Below, piece by piece: positions 44,018 to 53,066 of a stretch of 64,000 nucleotides of DNA. The translations under genes were made by a program, and so were the position numbers. The notes below the pieces were generated by a model. It had not been told where the DNA came from. It ran no database searches and worked only from the letters and a program-made list of their open reading frames with translations. Source of the DNA: Paenibacillus_AA sp045062745 (GTDB lineage Bacteria > Bacillota > Bacilli > Paenibacillales > NBRC-103111); NCBI RefSeq assembly GCF_045062745.1, contig NZ_JBJGED010000015.1, positions 62,001 to 126,000 on the forward strand. Reading direction: 5' to 3'. Numbering within the stretch: position 1 is the first letter of the stretch; each line of letters opens with the position of its first letter.

Positions 44018-45208
44018 TCAGAACTTGCCTTTGCGCAGCACGAGCGGAATGCCGCCGATGGTGTACAGGTAGCGCATGTCGATGAGTTTCTTCATGATCG
44101 CCGCGGTACCGCCCTTCAGCTTGCGGCTGCCGACGACACCGATCGCTTCGCCCTTGCCGAGGGAAGCCACGGTGCCTTTGATCGAAGGCTTGAACTCCTT
44201 GAGCGGCTGGTTGCGGATCGCAGCGACCAGGTTGCTAGCGGTGGCGATGCCTTGCTGCATGGCGATTTGGGCCGTTGGCGGGAATGGGCGGCCTTGATCA
44301 TTGAAGATCAGGGAGCAGTCGCCGATGATGAACACATTCTCGTGGCCCGGCGCGCGCAGATACGCGTCTACCTTCACACGGCCGCGCATCGCTTCGAATC
44401 CGGCTTGCTCGACGAGCCGGTTGCCGCGGATGCCGCCAGTCCAGATGACCGTCGAAGCCTTGATCACTTCGCCGTCAGCGAGCAGGACGCCATCCGGCGT
44501 GCATTCCTTGATCGCCGTGGCTATTTTGAACGTAACGCCTTTATTGGTGAGCACCTGCATCGCATATTCGACCAGCTCCGGATCGAAGCCGGGCAACGCG
44601 GTTGGGGCCGCTTCAATATTGTAGATCTTGACAAGCGCGGGATCGACGTCGAATTCCTTGCACAGCTCTGGAATGCGGTCCGCCAGCTCGCCGATGAATT
44701 CGATGCCGGTGAACCCGGCCCCGCCTACGACGAACGTCAAATAATCTTTGCGATCCGGCTCGCGCTTGAACTTGGCGAATTGGTATTCGATATGCTCGCG
44801 GATCAAGCGAACGCTGTTAATGCTGCGGATATTCATCGCGTATTCGGACAGCCCCGGAATACCGAACGTCTCCGATTCGCCGCCCAGCCCGATCACCAAG
44901 TAATCGTACGACAGCGTGCCATCCTCCAAGACAACCTTTCTCTCTTGCGGCTTAATCTGGACGACCGTCGACTTCACAAAATCGATCTTGAATTCGTCGA
45001 TCAGCTTAGAGATGCTGACACGCGCGTTCTCGGGATTGTCCGTCCCGGCTGCGGGCATGTGCAGATGCGTCGTAATGTAGTGGTAATCGTGCTTATTGAC
45101 CAGCGTGACGTTGGCTTCGTTGTAATTCAGTTCCTTCTGCAACCGCAGTGCAGTCAGCACTCCACCATAGCCGGCTCCCAATATGACGATTCTTGGCACT
45201 GTACTCAT
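44018..45208 (-). CDS. yumB: Type II NADH dehydrogenase (NDH-2), YumB-like
   Basis: 396 residues. The FAD-binding motif GAGYGG (10-15) starts the protein, followed by VTLVNKHDYHYITTHLH, YDYLVIGLGGESETFGIPG and a second nucleotide motif VVGGAGFTGIEFIGEL for NADH. The quinone-side pattern PPTAQIAMQQG is intact, and the C-terminus has the usual amphipathic membrane-binding segment. It passes electrons from NADH to menaquinone at the inner membrane face without pumping protons. GGAAGGG precedes the ATG. A Rex-like operator lies 64 bases upstream, so transcription should rise when NADH builds up. It is divergent from yumC. Confidence 0.93.
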   Translation of the reverse strand: MSTVPRIVILGAGYGGVLTALRLQKELNYNEANVTLVNKHDYHYITTHLHMPAAGTDNPENARVSISKLIDEFKIDFVKSTVVQIKPQERKVVLEDGTLSYDYLVIGLGGESETFGIPGLSEYAMNIRSINSVRLIREHIEYQFAKFKREPDRKDYLTFVVGGAGFTGIEFIGELADRIPELCKEFDVDPALVKIYNIEAAPTALPGFDPELVEYAMQVLTNKGVTFKIATAIKECTPDGVLLADGEVIKASTVIWTGGIRGNRLVEQAGFEAMRGRVKVDAYLRAPGHENVFIIGDCSLIFNDQGRPFPPTAQIAMQQGIATASNLVAAIRNQPLKEFKPSIKGTVASLGKGEAIGVVGSRKLKGGTAAIMKKLIDMRYLYTIGGIPLVLRKGKF

Positions 45209-45272
45209 TTTGGATCCCTTCCATTTCCGTATCCGTAGTAGTTGTCTCTCTTTTTCGGTTCTCCTGCATTCA

Positions 45273-45290
45273 TTGTGAAAAATTACACAA
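45273..45290. promoter_or_regulatory. Rex-like operator upstream of NDH-2
   Basis: TTGTGAAAAATTACACAA matches the redox repressor Rex consensus TTGTGAANNNNTTCACAA with one mismatch. On the minus strand it overlaps a possible promoter (TTGTAC, 17 bases, CACAAT). Rex control of an NADH dehydrogenase gene is known in Bacillus subtilis. Confidence 0.8.
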
Positions 45291-45471
45291 GCGGGTACAA
45301 GAGAGACCGTATGTTCCTTATTCTAAACGTTTCTCGACGTCTTCATAACCTGATTTTGACACGTTTTTTCAAGAATGAACAGTTTGATTTCAACTGCAAT
45401 CATATCTCGAATGGAGCCTAAATGGCAAGCCATAATTTGTCCAAAAATTGTCGTAACTTGTTACAAAGGGG

Positions 45472-45501
45472 TTTCCATTCCCCTAGGATGGAGATTATAA
45501 T
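45472..45501 (+). promoter_or_regulatory. Probable sigmaA promoter of yumC
   Basis: A perfect TATAAT at 45496-45501 with TTTCCA 18 bases upstream; yumC starts 39 bases after the -10. The rest of the 332-base divergent gap 45209-45540 shows only the Rex-like site. Confidence 0.65.
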
Positions 45502-45540
45502 AGTAGGGATTGCTTAATGTTGACGGAGGTGTAGTTTGGC

Positions 45541-46548
45541 GTGTCGAATCAAGATCAAACTCAGGATCAGACCGATATCGTAGTGATCGGGGGCGGTCCT
45601 GCGGGCATGTTTGCCGCATTCTATGCAGGTATGCGTCAGGCTTCTGTGAAAATCATTGAAAGCATGCCGCAATTGGGTGGGCAATTGTCCGCGCTCTATC
45701 CCGAGAAATATATATACGACGTGGCGGGTTTTCCCAAAGTAACGGCGCAAGAGCTGGTCGACCGACTGCGCGAGCAGATGAAGCTGTTCAGCGGCATCGG
45801 GATTCATCTGGAAGAGAAAGTGGTGCAAGTGATCAAAAAGGACGAGCGGAACTTCGAGGTCGTCACGGACAAGCGCACGCATAGCTGCAAATCGGTCATC
45901 ATCACGGCCGGTGTAGGCGCCTTCGAGCCCCGGAAGCTGGAATTGCCGGAAGCGGCTTCGTTCGAGAAGAAGAACCTTCATTATTTTGTCAGCGATCTGA
46001 ACCGGTTCAAGGGTCAAAAAGTGCTGGTCAGCGGAGGCGGCGATTCTGCGGTTGACTGGTCTCTGATGCTGGAGCCGATCGCGGAGCAAGTTACGCTCGT
46101 TCACCGCCGGGATAAGTTCCGCGCGCATGAGCACAGCGTGGAGCTGCTGAAGCAGTCCAAGGTGAACGTGATTACGCCGGTCGAGATGGAACGCTTGAAC
46201 GGAACCGACCGGATCGAATCCGTCACGCTCAAGCACGGCAAAACCGGCGAAGAACAGACGATCCCGGTCGATGCGGTGATCGTGAACTTCGGCTTCGTCT
46301 CCTCGCTCGGGCCGATCGCCGAATGGGGCTTCGAGATCGACAACGGGTCGATCGTCGTAGACTCGCGGATGGAGACGTCGATTCCGGGGATATTCGCGGC
46401 GGGCGACATTACGACGTACCCGGGCAAGCTGAAGCTTATCGCCGTCGGGTTCGGCGAAGCGCCTACGGCGGTGAACAACGCCAAGGTTTATTTCGACCCG
46501 GATGCGAAGCTATCGCCAGGGCACAGCAGCAACATGAAGTTTTCATAG
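45541..46548 (+). CDS. yumC: Ferredoxin/flavodoxin-NADP(+) reductase, YumC type
   Basis: 335 residues, thioredoxin-reductase-like but without the CxxC redox pair, as in Bacillus YumC. FAD motif GGGPAGMFAAFYAGM near 17-31, ESMPQLGGQLSALYPEKYIYD, NADP motif VSGGGDSAVDWSL and the C-terminal FAAGDITTYPGKLKLIAVGFG are all present. It reduces ferredoxin or flavodoxin with NADPH. The start is GTG with GGAGGTG nine bases before it. The gene has its own TATAAT promoter and is divergent from NDH-2. A long hairpin follows and covers the ribosome binding site of the next gene. Confidence 0.94.
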   Translation: MSNQDQTQDQTDIVVIGGGPAGMFAAFYAGMRQASVKIIESMPQLGGQLSALYPEKYIYDVAGFPKVTAQELVDRLREQMKLFSGIGIHLEEKVVQVIKKDERNFEVVTDKRTHSCKSVIITAGVGAFEPRKLELPEAASFEKKNLHYFVSDLNRFKGQKVLVSGGGDSAVDWSLMLEPIAEQVTLVHRRDKFRAHEHSVELLKQSKVNVITPVEMERLNGTDRIESVTLKHGKTGEEQTIPVDAVIVNFGFVSSLGPIAEWGFEIDNGSIVVDSRMETSIPGIFAAGDITTYPGKLKLIAVGFGEAPTAVNNAKVYFDPDAKLSPGHSSNMKFS

Positions 46549-46564
46549 TAGAGCGACTTTATTC

Positions 46565-46615
46565 AGGGCATTCTATCCTAAATGATCCATCCGGATTTTT
46601 TAGGAGGAATGCCCT
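46565..46615 (+). promoter_or_regulatory. Hairpin enclosing the ribosome binding site of the zinc-ribbon gene
   Basis: AGGGCATTC (46565-46573) pairs with GAATGCCCT (46607-46615), and TCCTAAA (46576-46582) with TTTAGGA (46599-46605). Inside the loop ATCC/GGAT plus six T could act as a terminator. The AGGAGG at 46602-46607 is fully inside the 3' strand and the TTG start follows at once. Confidence 0.75.
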
Positions 46616-46867
46616 TTGTCATACGGTTGTCCGGTCTGCAACGGCTTGCAGACCTTAACGAAGCATTGTCCCGGGTGCGGCGGTTCGCTCAGCGACGGCG
46701 GCCGGGCGGAAGATTATCTCGGGCCGTACTCGCCCTATCGCCCGATCGACGACATGAAGCTGACGAACGGGATTGCCGATCTGGCGAATCACATCTGCGT
46801 GCACCAGCTGTACTGCACCACCTGCGGCTTCACCGCGTCGGTGGATGTGCAGGAGTGGCGCATGTAG
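46616..46867 (+). CDS. Small zinc-ribbon protein
   Basis: 83 residues with three Cys pairs: CPVC (5-8), CPGC (18-21) and CTTC (near 69-72), fitting one or two zinc ribbons, and a conserved-looking middle GPYSPYRPIDDMKLTNG. The start is TTG, eight bases after a perfect AGGAGG; an ATG inside the ribosome binding region is out of frame. It follows yumC by 67 bases on the same strand and ends before a good terminator. No function is known to me; the Cys layout supports a metal-binding structural or regulatory protein. Its ribosome binding site is caught in a long hairpin. Confidence 0.82.
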   Translation: MSYGCPVCNGLQTLTKHCPGCGGSLSDGGRAEDYLGPYSPYRPIDDMKLTNGIADLANHICVHQLYCTTCGFTASVDVQEWRM

Positions 46868-46910
46868 GTGGACCCCTTCGTTTGAACGAGTATTTCCGAA
46901 AATAACGAAT

Positions 46911-46937
46911 GCCCGCCAAAACGGCGGGCACTTTTTT
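46911..46937 (+). terminator. Intrinsic terminator after the zinc-ribbon gene
   Basis: GCCCGCC and GGCGGGC form a seven-base-pair stem around AAAAC, followed by CACTTTTTTT-type sequence. It lies between two convergent genes and may also slow transcription from the MBL gene. Confidence 0.9.
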
Positions 46938-46950
46938 TACCTGGAACCGT

Positions 46951-47778
46951 TCAATTAGGCAATGCAAGGAGCTCGAAATTATCCAATAATCTTCGTAGAC
47001 CGTTTGTTAACACTTCTCCTTCGACGGGCTTTCCGTGTCCCGTTATGGCAAGAGTCGGATCCAGCTTCGCCAGCTTTCTTACAGATGCTTGGGCCGCCTC
47101 CCAGTCCGAAGTAAAATATTTCGGTGGACCGTTGATTTCGAGATCTTGAATGAATACTTTATAGATCGATTCCTGTTTGACAGTAACGAATGCATCTCCG
47201 GCGATAAGTGCCCGGGTGCTCTCATGAAACAATGAAATATGTCCGGGGGTATGCCCCTCGGTGAGCAGCCACTTCCATCCGGGCAGGAATGGGATCGTGC
47301 CGTCCTTTGGCAATTTATGCACCCGATTGACGAGTTGAATCGGTTCATTCGGGAACCAGGGGGACAATTTGGCGACCAGTCCCGAATCCACCGTCGGATC
47401 CGGGGGCATATAGGATTTTTGCCCCGTTAAATAGGGGAGTTCCGCTTCATGCGCCCAAACGTCGACGTTCCAATGCCCGATGCACTCGATGATCGAACCG
47501 ACATGATCGAAGTGCCCATGAGTCAGAACGATGGCTCTAGGCGGGTTGCCGATGCCGAAGCGCTCCTCCGCAGCTTCGATGATATCATTCGCCCGATGCG
47601 GCATCCCAGCGTCGACCAATACCCATTCTCCGCGTTCGGGATCTCCGATGAACGCGACGTTGACGATTTGAACCGTCAATTGGTACAAGTCGGGCCTAAT
47701 TTCGATTCCCTCGCCGTTTCGCATGGACGTTACGGGCAGAGAATGATAATCTTTTCCGTAATTCATTTCCGTTTCCAT
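46951..47778 (-). CDS. Metallo-beta-lactamase-fold hydrolase
   Basis: 275 residues with the metal-binding signature THGHFDHVG (His87, His89, Asp91, His92), EGHTPGHISLFHE with the next His, GDAF with the bridging Asp, and the late ITGHGKPVEG His. No signal peptide, so cytoplasmic. The fold covers lactonases, glyoxalases and many others, and nothing nearby points to a substrate. Monocistronic by layout: convergent with the zinc-ribbon gene and divergent from the DUF3231 gene. Confidence 0.88.
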   Translation of the reverse strand: METEMNYGKDYHSLPVTSMRNGEGIEIRPDLYQLTVQIVNVAFIGDPERGEWVLVDAGMPHRANDIIEAAEERFGIGNPPRAIVLTHGHFDHVGSIIECIGHWNVDVWAHEAELPYLTGQKSYMPPDPTVDSGLVAKLSPWFPNEPIQLVNRVHKLPKDGTIPFLPGWKWLLTEGHTPGHISLFHESTRALIAGDAFVTVKQESIYKVFIQDLEINGPPKYFTSDWEAAQASVRKLAKLDPTLAITGHGKPVEGEVLTNGLRRLLDNFELLALPN

Positions 47779-47961
47779 TTAGCCGTACCTCGTTTGCTGA
47801 TATTCGCTATACATGGTTTAGCATGATCTCTACCGCCATCATTTATTAGGATGCTCCCTATCATGGCGGGCGAGCGAGCGGCTCCTCACGATAATGGAAT
47901 AAGGAATTCTCAACAAAGTTAAACTAATCGGGTGTCAAACAACGATAAGGAGATGGATACA

Positions 47962-48480
47962 ATGGGTATTTTAAGTGGAAACCCGAAAGATGAGCCGTTA
48001 CATTACGGGGAAGTTTATGATCTTTGGCAGTTCTCGATGGCAGCGAAAGGGTGTATTTCTACATACCGTGCTCTCAGCCACCACGCGGGGGATAAGGATT
48101 TAAAGAAAAGCTTGAATGCCCTAATTGATCAGGCAGAGCTTGAGGTCAGTGAGTGCGACAATATCCTTCTAACTAATGGCATAGCGCCTTTCCCTGCTTT
48201 ACCAGTTAGACCGGAGGCGAAACTGGAAGACATTCCGATCGGAGCACGGTTCACCGATCCAGAGATTGCGGCGAGGATTGCTGCCGATACGTCCCTCAGT
48301 ATGGTTAGCTGTAGTCAAATAATGGGGAAATGTATCAGAGAAGATGTCGGGGCGTTATTTGGCAAGTACCATGCCACGAAAGCCGCCATTGGCTTGAGAA
48401 TTCTTAATATGAGCAAAGAGAAAGGCTGGCTTGTCCCTCCTCCGCTGCAAATAAAACGCCCTGAATTAGTGGAAGCCTAA
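47962..48480 (+). CDS. DUF3231 family protein
   Basis: 172 residues from MGILSGNPKDEPLHYGEVYD, chosen because AAGGAG lies ten bases upstream; a GTG ten codons earlier is open but has no such site. Helical, ferritin-like character, with His/Glu-containing stretches such as LSHHAGDKDLKKSLNALIDQ and the late FGKYHATKAAIG. DUF3231 proteins are common in Bacillus and Paenibacillus, often in pairs of four-helix bundles; this is the single-domain form. Function unknown. It ends before a clear terminator. Confidence 0.83.
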   Translation: MGILSGNPKDEPLHYGEVYDLWQFSMAAKGCISTYRALSHHAGDKDLKKSLNALIDQAELEVSECDNILLTNGIAPFPALPVRPEAKLEDIPIGARFTDPEIAARIAADTSLSMVSCSQIMGKCIREDVGALFGKYHATKAAIGLRILNMSKEKGWLVPPPLQIKRPELVEA

Positions 48481-48499
48481 AATCGAATGACGAATGCTG

Positions 48500-48528
48500 A
48501 GAGTCGGGCCTGTAACCGGCTCTTTTTT
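48500..48528 (+). terminator. Intrinsic terminator of the DUF3231 gene
   Basis: AGAGTCGG and CCGGCTCT form an eight-base-pair stem with one T-G pair, followed by six T. Confidence 0.88.
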
Positions 48529-48562
48529 AATGCCCAATCGTCCCAACTTCTAGGCCTGGCTT

Positions 48563-50185
48563 TCAAAGTCTAGCATCCTTGGCAGTGGATTTCTCCCGGT
48601 ACTCGCTGGGCGTCATCCCTTCCGCCTTGGCGAACACTTTCGTGAAATAGCGCCGCTCGGCGTAGCCGACCGCCTTGCCGATCTGCGTGACGCTCTTGTC
48701 CGTCATGAGCAGCATCGACTTCGCCGCATCGAGGCGCTGCCGCTTCAAATACTCTACGAACGTCTCGCCCGTATGCTGCTTGAACAGCAGGCTGAAGTAG
48801 CTCCCGCTGATGCCGAGATGGTCCGCCAGCGCATCGATGCAGAGATCATGCGCCATGTGCCGCTCGATGTAGTCGAGCGCGGCATGCATGAGCAGCTCGC
48901 TCGGCTTGCGGCTCATCCCGGCCTGCATGATCTGCTGCGCGAGCTGCCGAACCGTCTCGAGCAGCTCCTTGGCGTTCACGCTGCGATCGAGCTGTGCCCA
49001 GACGGCTGTCTCATGTTCGCCGCTCAGGACGCCGATATCGCGCATCTCCCGCAGCAGATGCAGGATCAGGAAGTGGAGCATCTGCTCCACACGCAAGTGC
49101 GAATGCTCCGGGATCGCCTTCAGCTCCCGGTTCAGGGCGGCGATGGCCTGCTCCATGCGGGCCGCGTCCTTCTGCTTGAGCGCGCCGACGAGCTCGTCGG
49201 TGATCGCCCACAGCGTCAACTTCAGCTCGCTCCGCTCCGCGGTCGCCGGCTCCTCGTAGGAGAGCACCGCCTCCTTGCGGAGCGACAGCTGCAGCGCGCG
49301 CTGCAGCTTGCGGTAAGCTTGGGCGAGCCCCTCCAGCCGCAGCGGCTCCGGATAGCAGCCGACGCTTACCGTCAGCTTCGTATGGAGCTTCACTGCCTGC
49401 TGCAGCTCCCCGCCCCAGCGGCGCAGCGTCGCATCCGCGACCGCTCCCTCCCCCGGCGGTTGCTGCAGCAGAATGCACCATTCCCCTTCGCGCGTCTGCA
49501 GCGCGGAATACACCATATCCCCCAACGCATCCTGCAGCACGTTGCGCACCGCGAAGTTCCACAGCTTGCGCTCCCGCTCGTTCCAATAGCGGGCGAGCTG
49601 CGAATAGTCGTCGAGATCGACGATCAGCAGCGTATAGTCCGCCAGCTCCGGCAAATCCTCCTCGGGGAGCAGGAGCACCGAGGTATAGTCCATGAGCACG
49701 TCGAGCAGCAGCTTCTCATACGCGACGGTCGACAGCTTCTTCCACTTGTGCTCCGCGTTCCGCTTCTCCCGCTTGCGCAACCGGATATGCCCGGCGGCAC
49801 GCGTGACGACGCCCTCCAGCTCCTCGTAGTCGATCGGCTTCAGGATGTAGTCCTTCGCGCCGTATTTGATCGCCGTGCGCGCGTAATCGAACTCCTGGTA
49901 GCCCGTCAGCATGACGACTTCCCCGTCGAAGCCCCGATCGCACAGCTCCTTCAGGAGCTCCAGCCCGTCCATGACGGGCATACGAATATCGCTCAGAATG
50001 AGATCGGGCATCTGTACATCGACCAGCTCCAGTGCCTTCGCCCCGTTAGTCGCAGTGCCGATGAGCGAGATGCCCAGCTGTTCCCAAGGAATGACCTTCT
50101 CCAGATTGCGGGTAATATGCGCCTCATCGTCCACGAGCAGCGCTGTCACGGGCTCCTCGCCGAAACCGGCCGACCCCTTGCTCAT
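48563..50185 (-). CDS. YesN-type response regulator with AraC output domain
   Basis: 540 residues from MSKGSAGFGEE; GGAAAGGGG precedes this ATG, better than the GTG eight codons earlier. The receiver domain (about 14-130) has VDDE and the phospho-acceptor Asp66 in LILSDIRMPVMDG, with the conserved Lys in DYILKPIDY. A long middle region leads to the AraC helix-turn-helix at about 435-540 (LCIDALADHLGISGSYFSLL; VTQIGKAVGYAERRYFTKVF). It is the partner of the YesM-type kinase encoded 44 bases upstream and should activate the sugar importer operon next to both. Confidence 0.93.
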   Translation of the reverse strand: MSKGSAGFGEEPVTALLVDDEAHITRNLEKVIPWEQLGISLIGTATNGAKALELVDVQMPDLILSDIRMPVMDGLELLKELCDRGFDGEVVMLTGYQEFDYARTAIKYGAKDYILKPIDYEELEGVVTRAAGHIRLRKREKRNAEHKWKKLSTVAYEKLLLDVLMDYTSVLLLPEEDLPELADYTLLIVDLDDYSQLARYWNERERKLWNFAVRNVLQDALGDMVYSALQTREGEWCILLQQPPGEGAVADATLRRWGGELQQAVKLHTKLTVSVGCYPEPLRLEGLAQAYRKLQRALQLSLRKEAVLSYEEPATAERSELKLTLWAITDELVGALKQKDAARMEQAIAALNRELKAIPEHSHLRVEQMLHFLILHLLREMRDIGVLSGEHETAVWAQLDRSVNAKELLETVRQLAQQIMQAGMSRKPSELLMHAALDYIERHMAHDLCIDALADHLGISGSYFSLLFKQHTGETFVEYLKRQRLDAAKSMLLMTDKSVTQIGKAVGYAERRYFTKVFAKAEGMTPSEYREKSTAKDARL

Positions 50186-50229
50186 CGCTATCGCACCCCT
50201 TTCCTCCACGGACTCCTATTCCTCCACGA

Positions 50230-52110
50230 TCAATCGTGTATTCGCTCCGATCCGGCGTCGGCTCGCTGTCTCGGGATGACGAGACGAATCAACGTCCCGC
50301 TGTCCTCGCCCCGCCAACTGCAAACGTAGAGACCGTACCGGCTCCCATACTGAATCCGAATCCGATCGGCCACATTGGATAACCCGAGCCCGACCCGCTC
50401 GATCCCCACCGACTCACCGGACTCCACCGACTCCACTTTATCCCTTGCCACCTCAGCTTGCCCGCCTTCCCGTCCACCGGATAGTTTCACCTCCCAGGTG
50501 CTGCCGACCCGGTAGCGGAACCGCGCAAGCCGCTCCTCCGGAATCCCGACACCATTGTCCTCCACCCAGATCACGATCGCCTCGTTCGTTTCCTCGGCGC
50601 GAACCCGAATCATGCCCTTGCGCTCTATCCCCTCGAACCCGTGCTGGATGCTGTTCTCTACCAGAGGCTGCAGCGTCAGCTTCAGGACCGGATTCGCCGC
50701 CAGCGACTCCGGCACGTCGATCTCGAAGTCGAACACATCTTCGAACCGATATTTCTGAATGTCCAAGTAACTGCGCAGGTGGTCCGCCTCCAGGGTAAGC
50801 GGGATTTGCTCTCGGTGGTGGAAGCTGATCCGAAGTACGGTGCCGAGCCGCCTTACGATGGCGCTGACCTTCTTGCCCTCGTTTTGCGCGGCGAGTGCGT
50901 TGATCGACTCCAGCGTGTTGAATAGGAAGTGCGGCTTGATCTGCGCCTGCAGCAGCATGAGCTCGGCCTTGTTCTTCCGCTCCTGCTCCGTCTTCACCTC
51001 GTCCAGCAGCGCGCTGGTCCGCTCGACCAGGCTGTTGAAGCCGCGCGCCAGCACGCCCGTCTCATCCTTCGCGTCCATCTTCTCCCGGATGCTCAAGTCC
51101 CCCATCTCTACCCGCTTCATCGATTGCACGACCCGCAAAATGAAACGGATGTTCCGGTTCACGAAGAGCAGATTGAACAGCAAGGCGCAGATGAGACACA
51201 GCGTCATAATGGCGCCGACCCATTTCAACACGAGCTCAGTCGTACCGGACAAATACGCCCAAGGCGTCACCGACACGAGCGTCCAGTCCATCTTCCCCGC
51301 GTCCTGCAGTTCCAGATGGTACAGTGAAACAACACTATCGACCCCGTCGAAATCCACCTTCTCGCTCTGGTATTCCAGCGCCAGATCCAGCGGCTTCATC
51401 AGCTCGGGGAACAGCATCCGGCCGTCCAGCTGCTGCTTGTTGTCCACCATGATAAGCCCATCCCGGTTCACGATCATGAAGCGAATGTCCTTGCGCTGGC
51501 TCGTGCCGAAATAGTTGAAAATTTTATGCAGCTCGTTGAACTGGAACTGCTCGAGCAGGACGCCTTTGTTCATTTGCGTATACTTGTCGTTGACGACCCG
51601 GATCATCGTGAACAGCCCAACGCCCCCCGTAAGCGCCTCGTTCTCATGCGGCCCGAGCCAGCGGGGCACGCCGTTCAGTGCGATCGCCTCCGCATACAGC
51701 GGATGCTCGATCAGTGCCTCGTAGGAGAGCGCCCTGTAGCCGATCTTCCCTTCGCTATACGCCTGACCGCGGAAGTTATACAGTGACGCCGAATAGGCCG
51801 GGGTATACGACAGAAATTTCCTCTGCAGCAGCCGCCCGACCTCGGTCCGATCGATCCAATCCACCTGCTCCCTCGCGCTTAACGCGTTCTGTACCTCATC
51901 CTCGAACATCGCTTGCTCGGTCGCTCGGTTCGCTTCCTTCAAGACGTACGTCAGGTTGCGCCCGACCGCCTTCAGCGTGAACTCCGACTGATCGGCGAAG
52001 TTGTCGGCGATGATGTGTTGGGAGACCATATACGTGATCGCGCCCAGCACGAGAAGCGGAACGATGATGAACGCGGTGAAGGCAAGAAACACTTTTTTCC
52101 GAAGGTTCAT
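50230..52110 (-). CDS. YesM-type sensor histidine kinase
   Basis: 626 residues from MNLRKKVFLAF, after GGGGGAGAGT; longer in-frame starts lack a ribosome binding site. Membrane segment (about 6-28), extracytoplasmic Cache-like sensor, second membrane segment near 290-310, HAMP linker (RVEMGDLSIREKM), then the His-kinase region with LLQAQIKPHFLFNTLESINA and the ATPase core with LQPLVENSIQHG and VEDNGVGIP. The ATPase part has an insertion rich in Gly/Glu/Val/Ser (about 565-595) before the GLGLSN motif. It phosphorylates the YesN-type regulator downstream, probably on sensing a sugar or its loaded binding protein. Confidence 0.93.
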   Translation of the reverse strand: MNLRKKVFLAFTAFIIVPLLVLGAITYMVSQHIIADNFADQSEFTLKAVGRNLTYVLKEANRATEQAMFEDEVQNALSAREQVDWIDRTEVGRLLQRKFLSYTPAYSASLYNFRGQAYSEGKIGYRALSYEALIEHPLYAEAIALNGVPRWLGPHENEALTGGVGLFTMIRVVNDKYTQMNKGVLLEQFQFNELHKIFNYFGTSQRKDIRFMIVNRDGLIMVDNKQQLDGRMLFPELMKPLDLALEYQSEKVDFDGVDSVVSLYHLELQDAGKMDWTLVSVTPWAYLSGTTELVLKWVGAIMTLCLICALLFNLLFVNRNIRFILRVVQSMKRVEMGDLSIREKMDAKDETGVLARGFNSLVERTSALLDEVKTEQERKNKAELMLLQAQIKPHFLFNTLESINALAAQNEGKKVSAIVRRLGTVLRISFHHREQIPLTLEADHLRSYLDIQKYRFEDVFDFEIDVPESLAANPVLKLTLQPLVENSIQHGFEGIERKGMIRVRAEETNEAIVIWVEDNGVGIPEERLARFRYRVGSTWEVKLSGGREGGQAEVARDKVESVESGESVGIERVGLGLSNVADRIRIQYGSRYGLYVCSWRGEDSGTLIRLVIPRQRADAGSERIHD

Positions 52111-52181
52111 ACTCTCCCCCATTACGGACAGTTGGCGGATGCATCCGTGACGCACTCAACACACAACCGGCACGCACCAAC

Positions 52182-53066
52182 TCACCCCTTGACGCTCCCT
52201 GCCGTGACGCCCTCGATAATCTTCTCCTGAAGGAACGCATACACGACGACGACCGGCGCCACACTGAACATAATCGAGGCCGCGAGGCTGCCGTAATTCA
52301 TGTTGAACTGGTTCATGAACGCGATCATCCCGGTCGGCAGCGTGCGCAGCTTCTCCTTCGACAGAAAGAGGTACGCCATGACGAACTCGTTCCAGTTGGA
52401 CAGGAAGTTCAGGATGAACACGGTTACGAGCGCGGGCACCGTCACCGGCAGGATGAGCCGCCAGAACAGCCCGAATGCGGTCAGGCCGTCGACGATCCCC
52501 GCCTCCTCCAGCTCCTTCGGAATCGCCTTCATGAAGGCCGACACGATGAACACGGTGAGCGGCAAACCGAACGTGATATAAGGAAGTATAAGGGCCAAGT
52601 GCGTATTATACAAATGCAAATCGCGAATCCACACGAAAAGCGGCAGCACGAGCGTCCCGCCCGGGACGAGCAGCGCGAGCAGCAGCAGCGCCCGGATGAT
52701 CGTATTCGGCAGCTTCACCTGCATCCGGGTAAGTGCATAGGACGTTGCCGAGGCGAACAGAATCGTCACCACGCTGGCGATCGTGCTGACGTACAAGCTG
52801 TTGAAGAAATACGTACTGATCTTGCCCACTTTCCAGGCGTTCAAATAATTGCTCCACGTAAAGTCGAGCGGCAGCCCCCAAGGGTTCGAAATAATCTCCT
52901 TGTTCGCCTTGAATGAGGAATTCAGCACCCACACGAGCGGATAGAGCGTCACAACTACGTAAACCCAGAGCAGAGCATGGATCAAGCCGGTTTTCCAACT
53001 CGCCCGGTTGGCCCAATTGGTCCGTCGCCGCGCAACCGAAATCGCAACCGCGTCCCCTTTTCGCAT
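52182..53066 (-). CDS. Carbohydrate ABC transporter permease, MalG/LacG type
   Basis: 294 residues, six membrane segments. The EAA loop reads ELEEAGIVDGLTAFG followed by LILPVTVPALVT. The start codon overlaps the stop of the MalF-type gene by one base (TGATG), so the two are translated together. It forms the importer channel with that partner; the kinase gene follows 71 bases after its stop, joining transporter and sensor in one gene block. Substrate unknown. Confidence 0.93.
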   Translation of the reverse strand: MRKGDAVAISVARRRTNWANRASWKTGLIHALLWVYVVVTLYPLVWVLNSSFKANKEIISNPWGLPLDFTWSNYLNAWKVGKISTYFFNSLYVSTIASVVTILFASATSYALTRMQVKLPNTIIRALLLLALLVPGGTLVLPLFVWIRDLHLYNTHLALILPYITFGLPLTVFIVSAFMKAIPKELEEAGIVDGLTAFGLFWRLILPVTVPALVTVFILNFLSNWNEFVMAYLFLSKEKLRTLPTGMIAFMNQFNMNYGSLAASIMFSVAPVVVVYAFLQEKIIEGVTAGSVKG

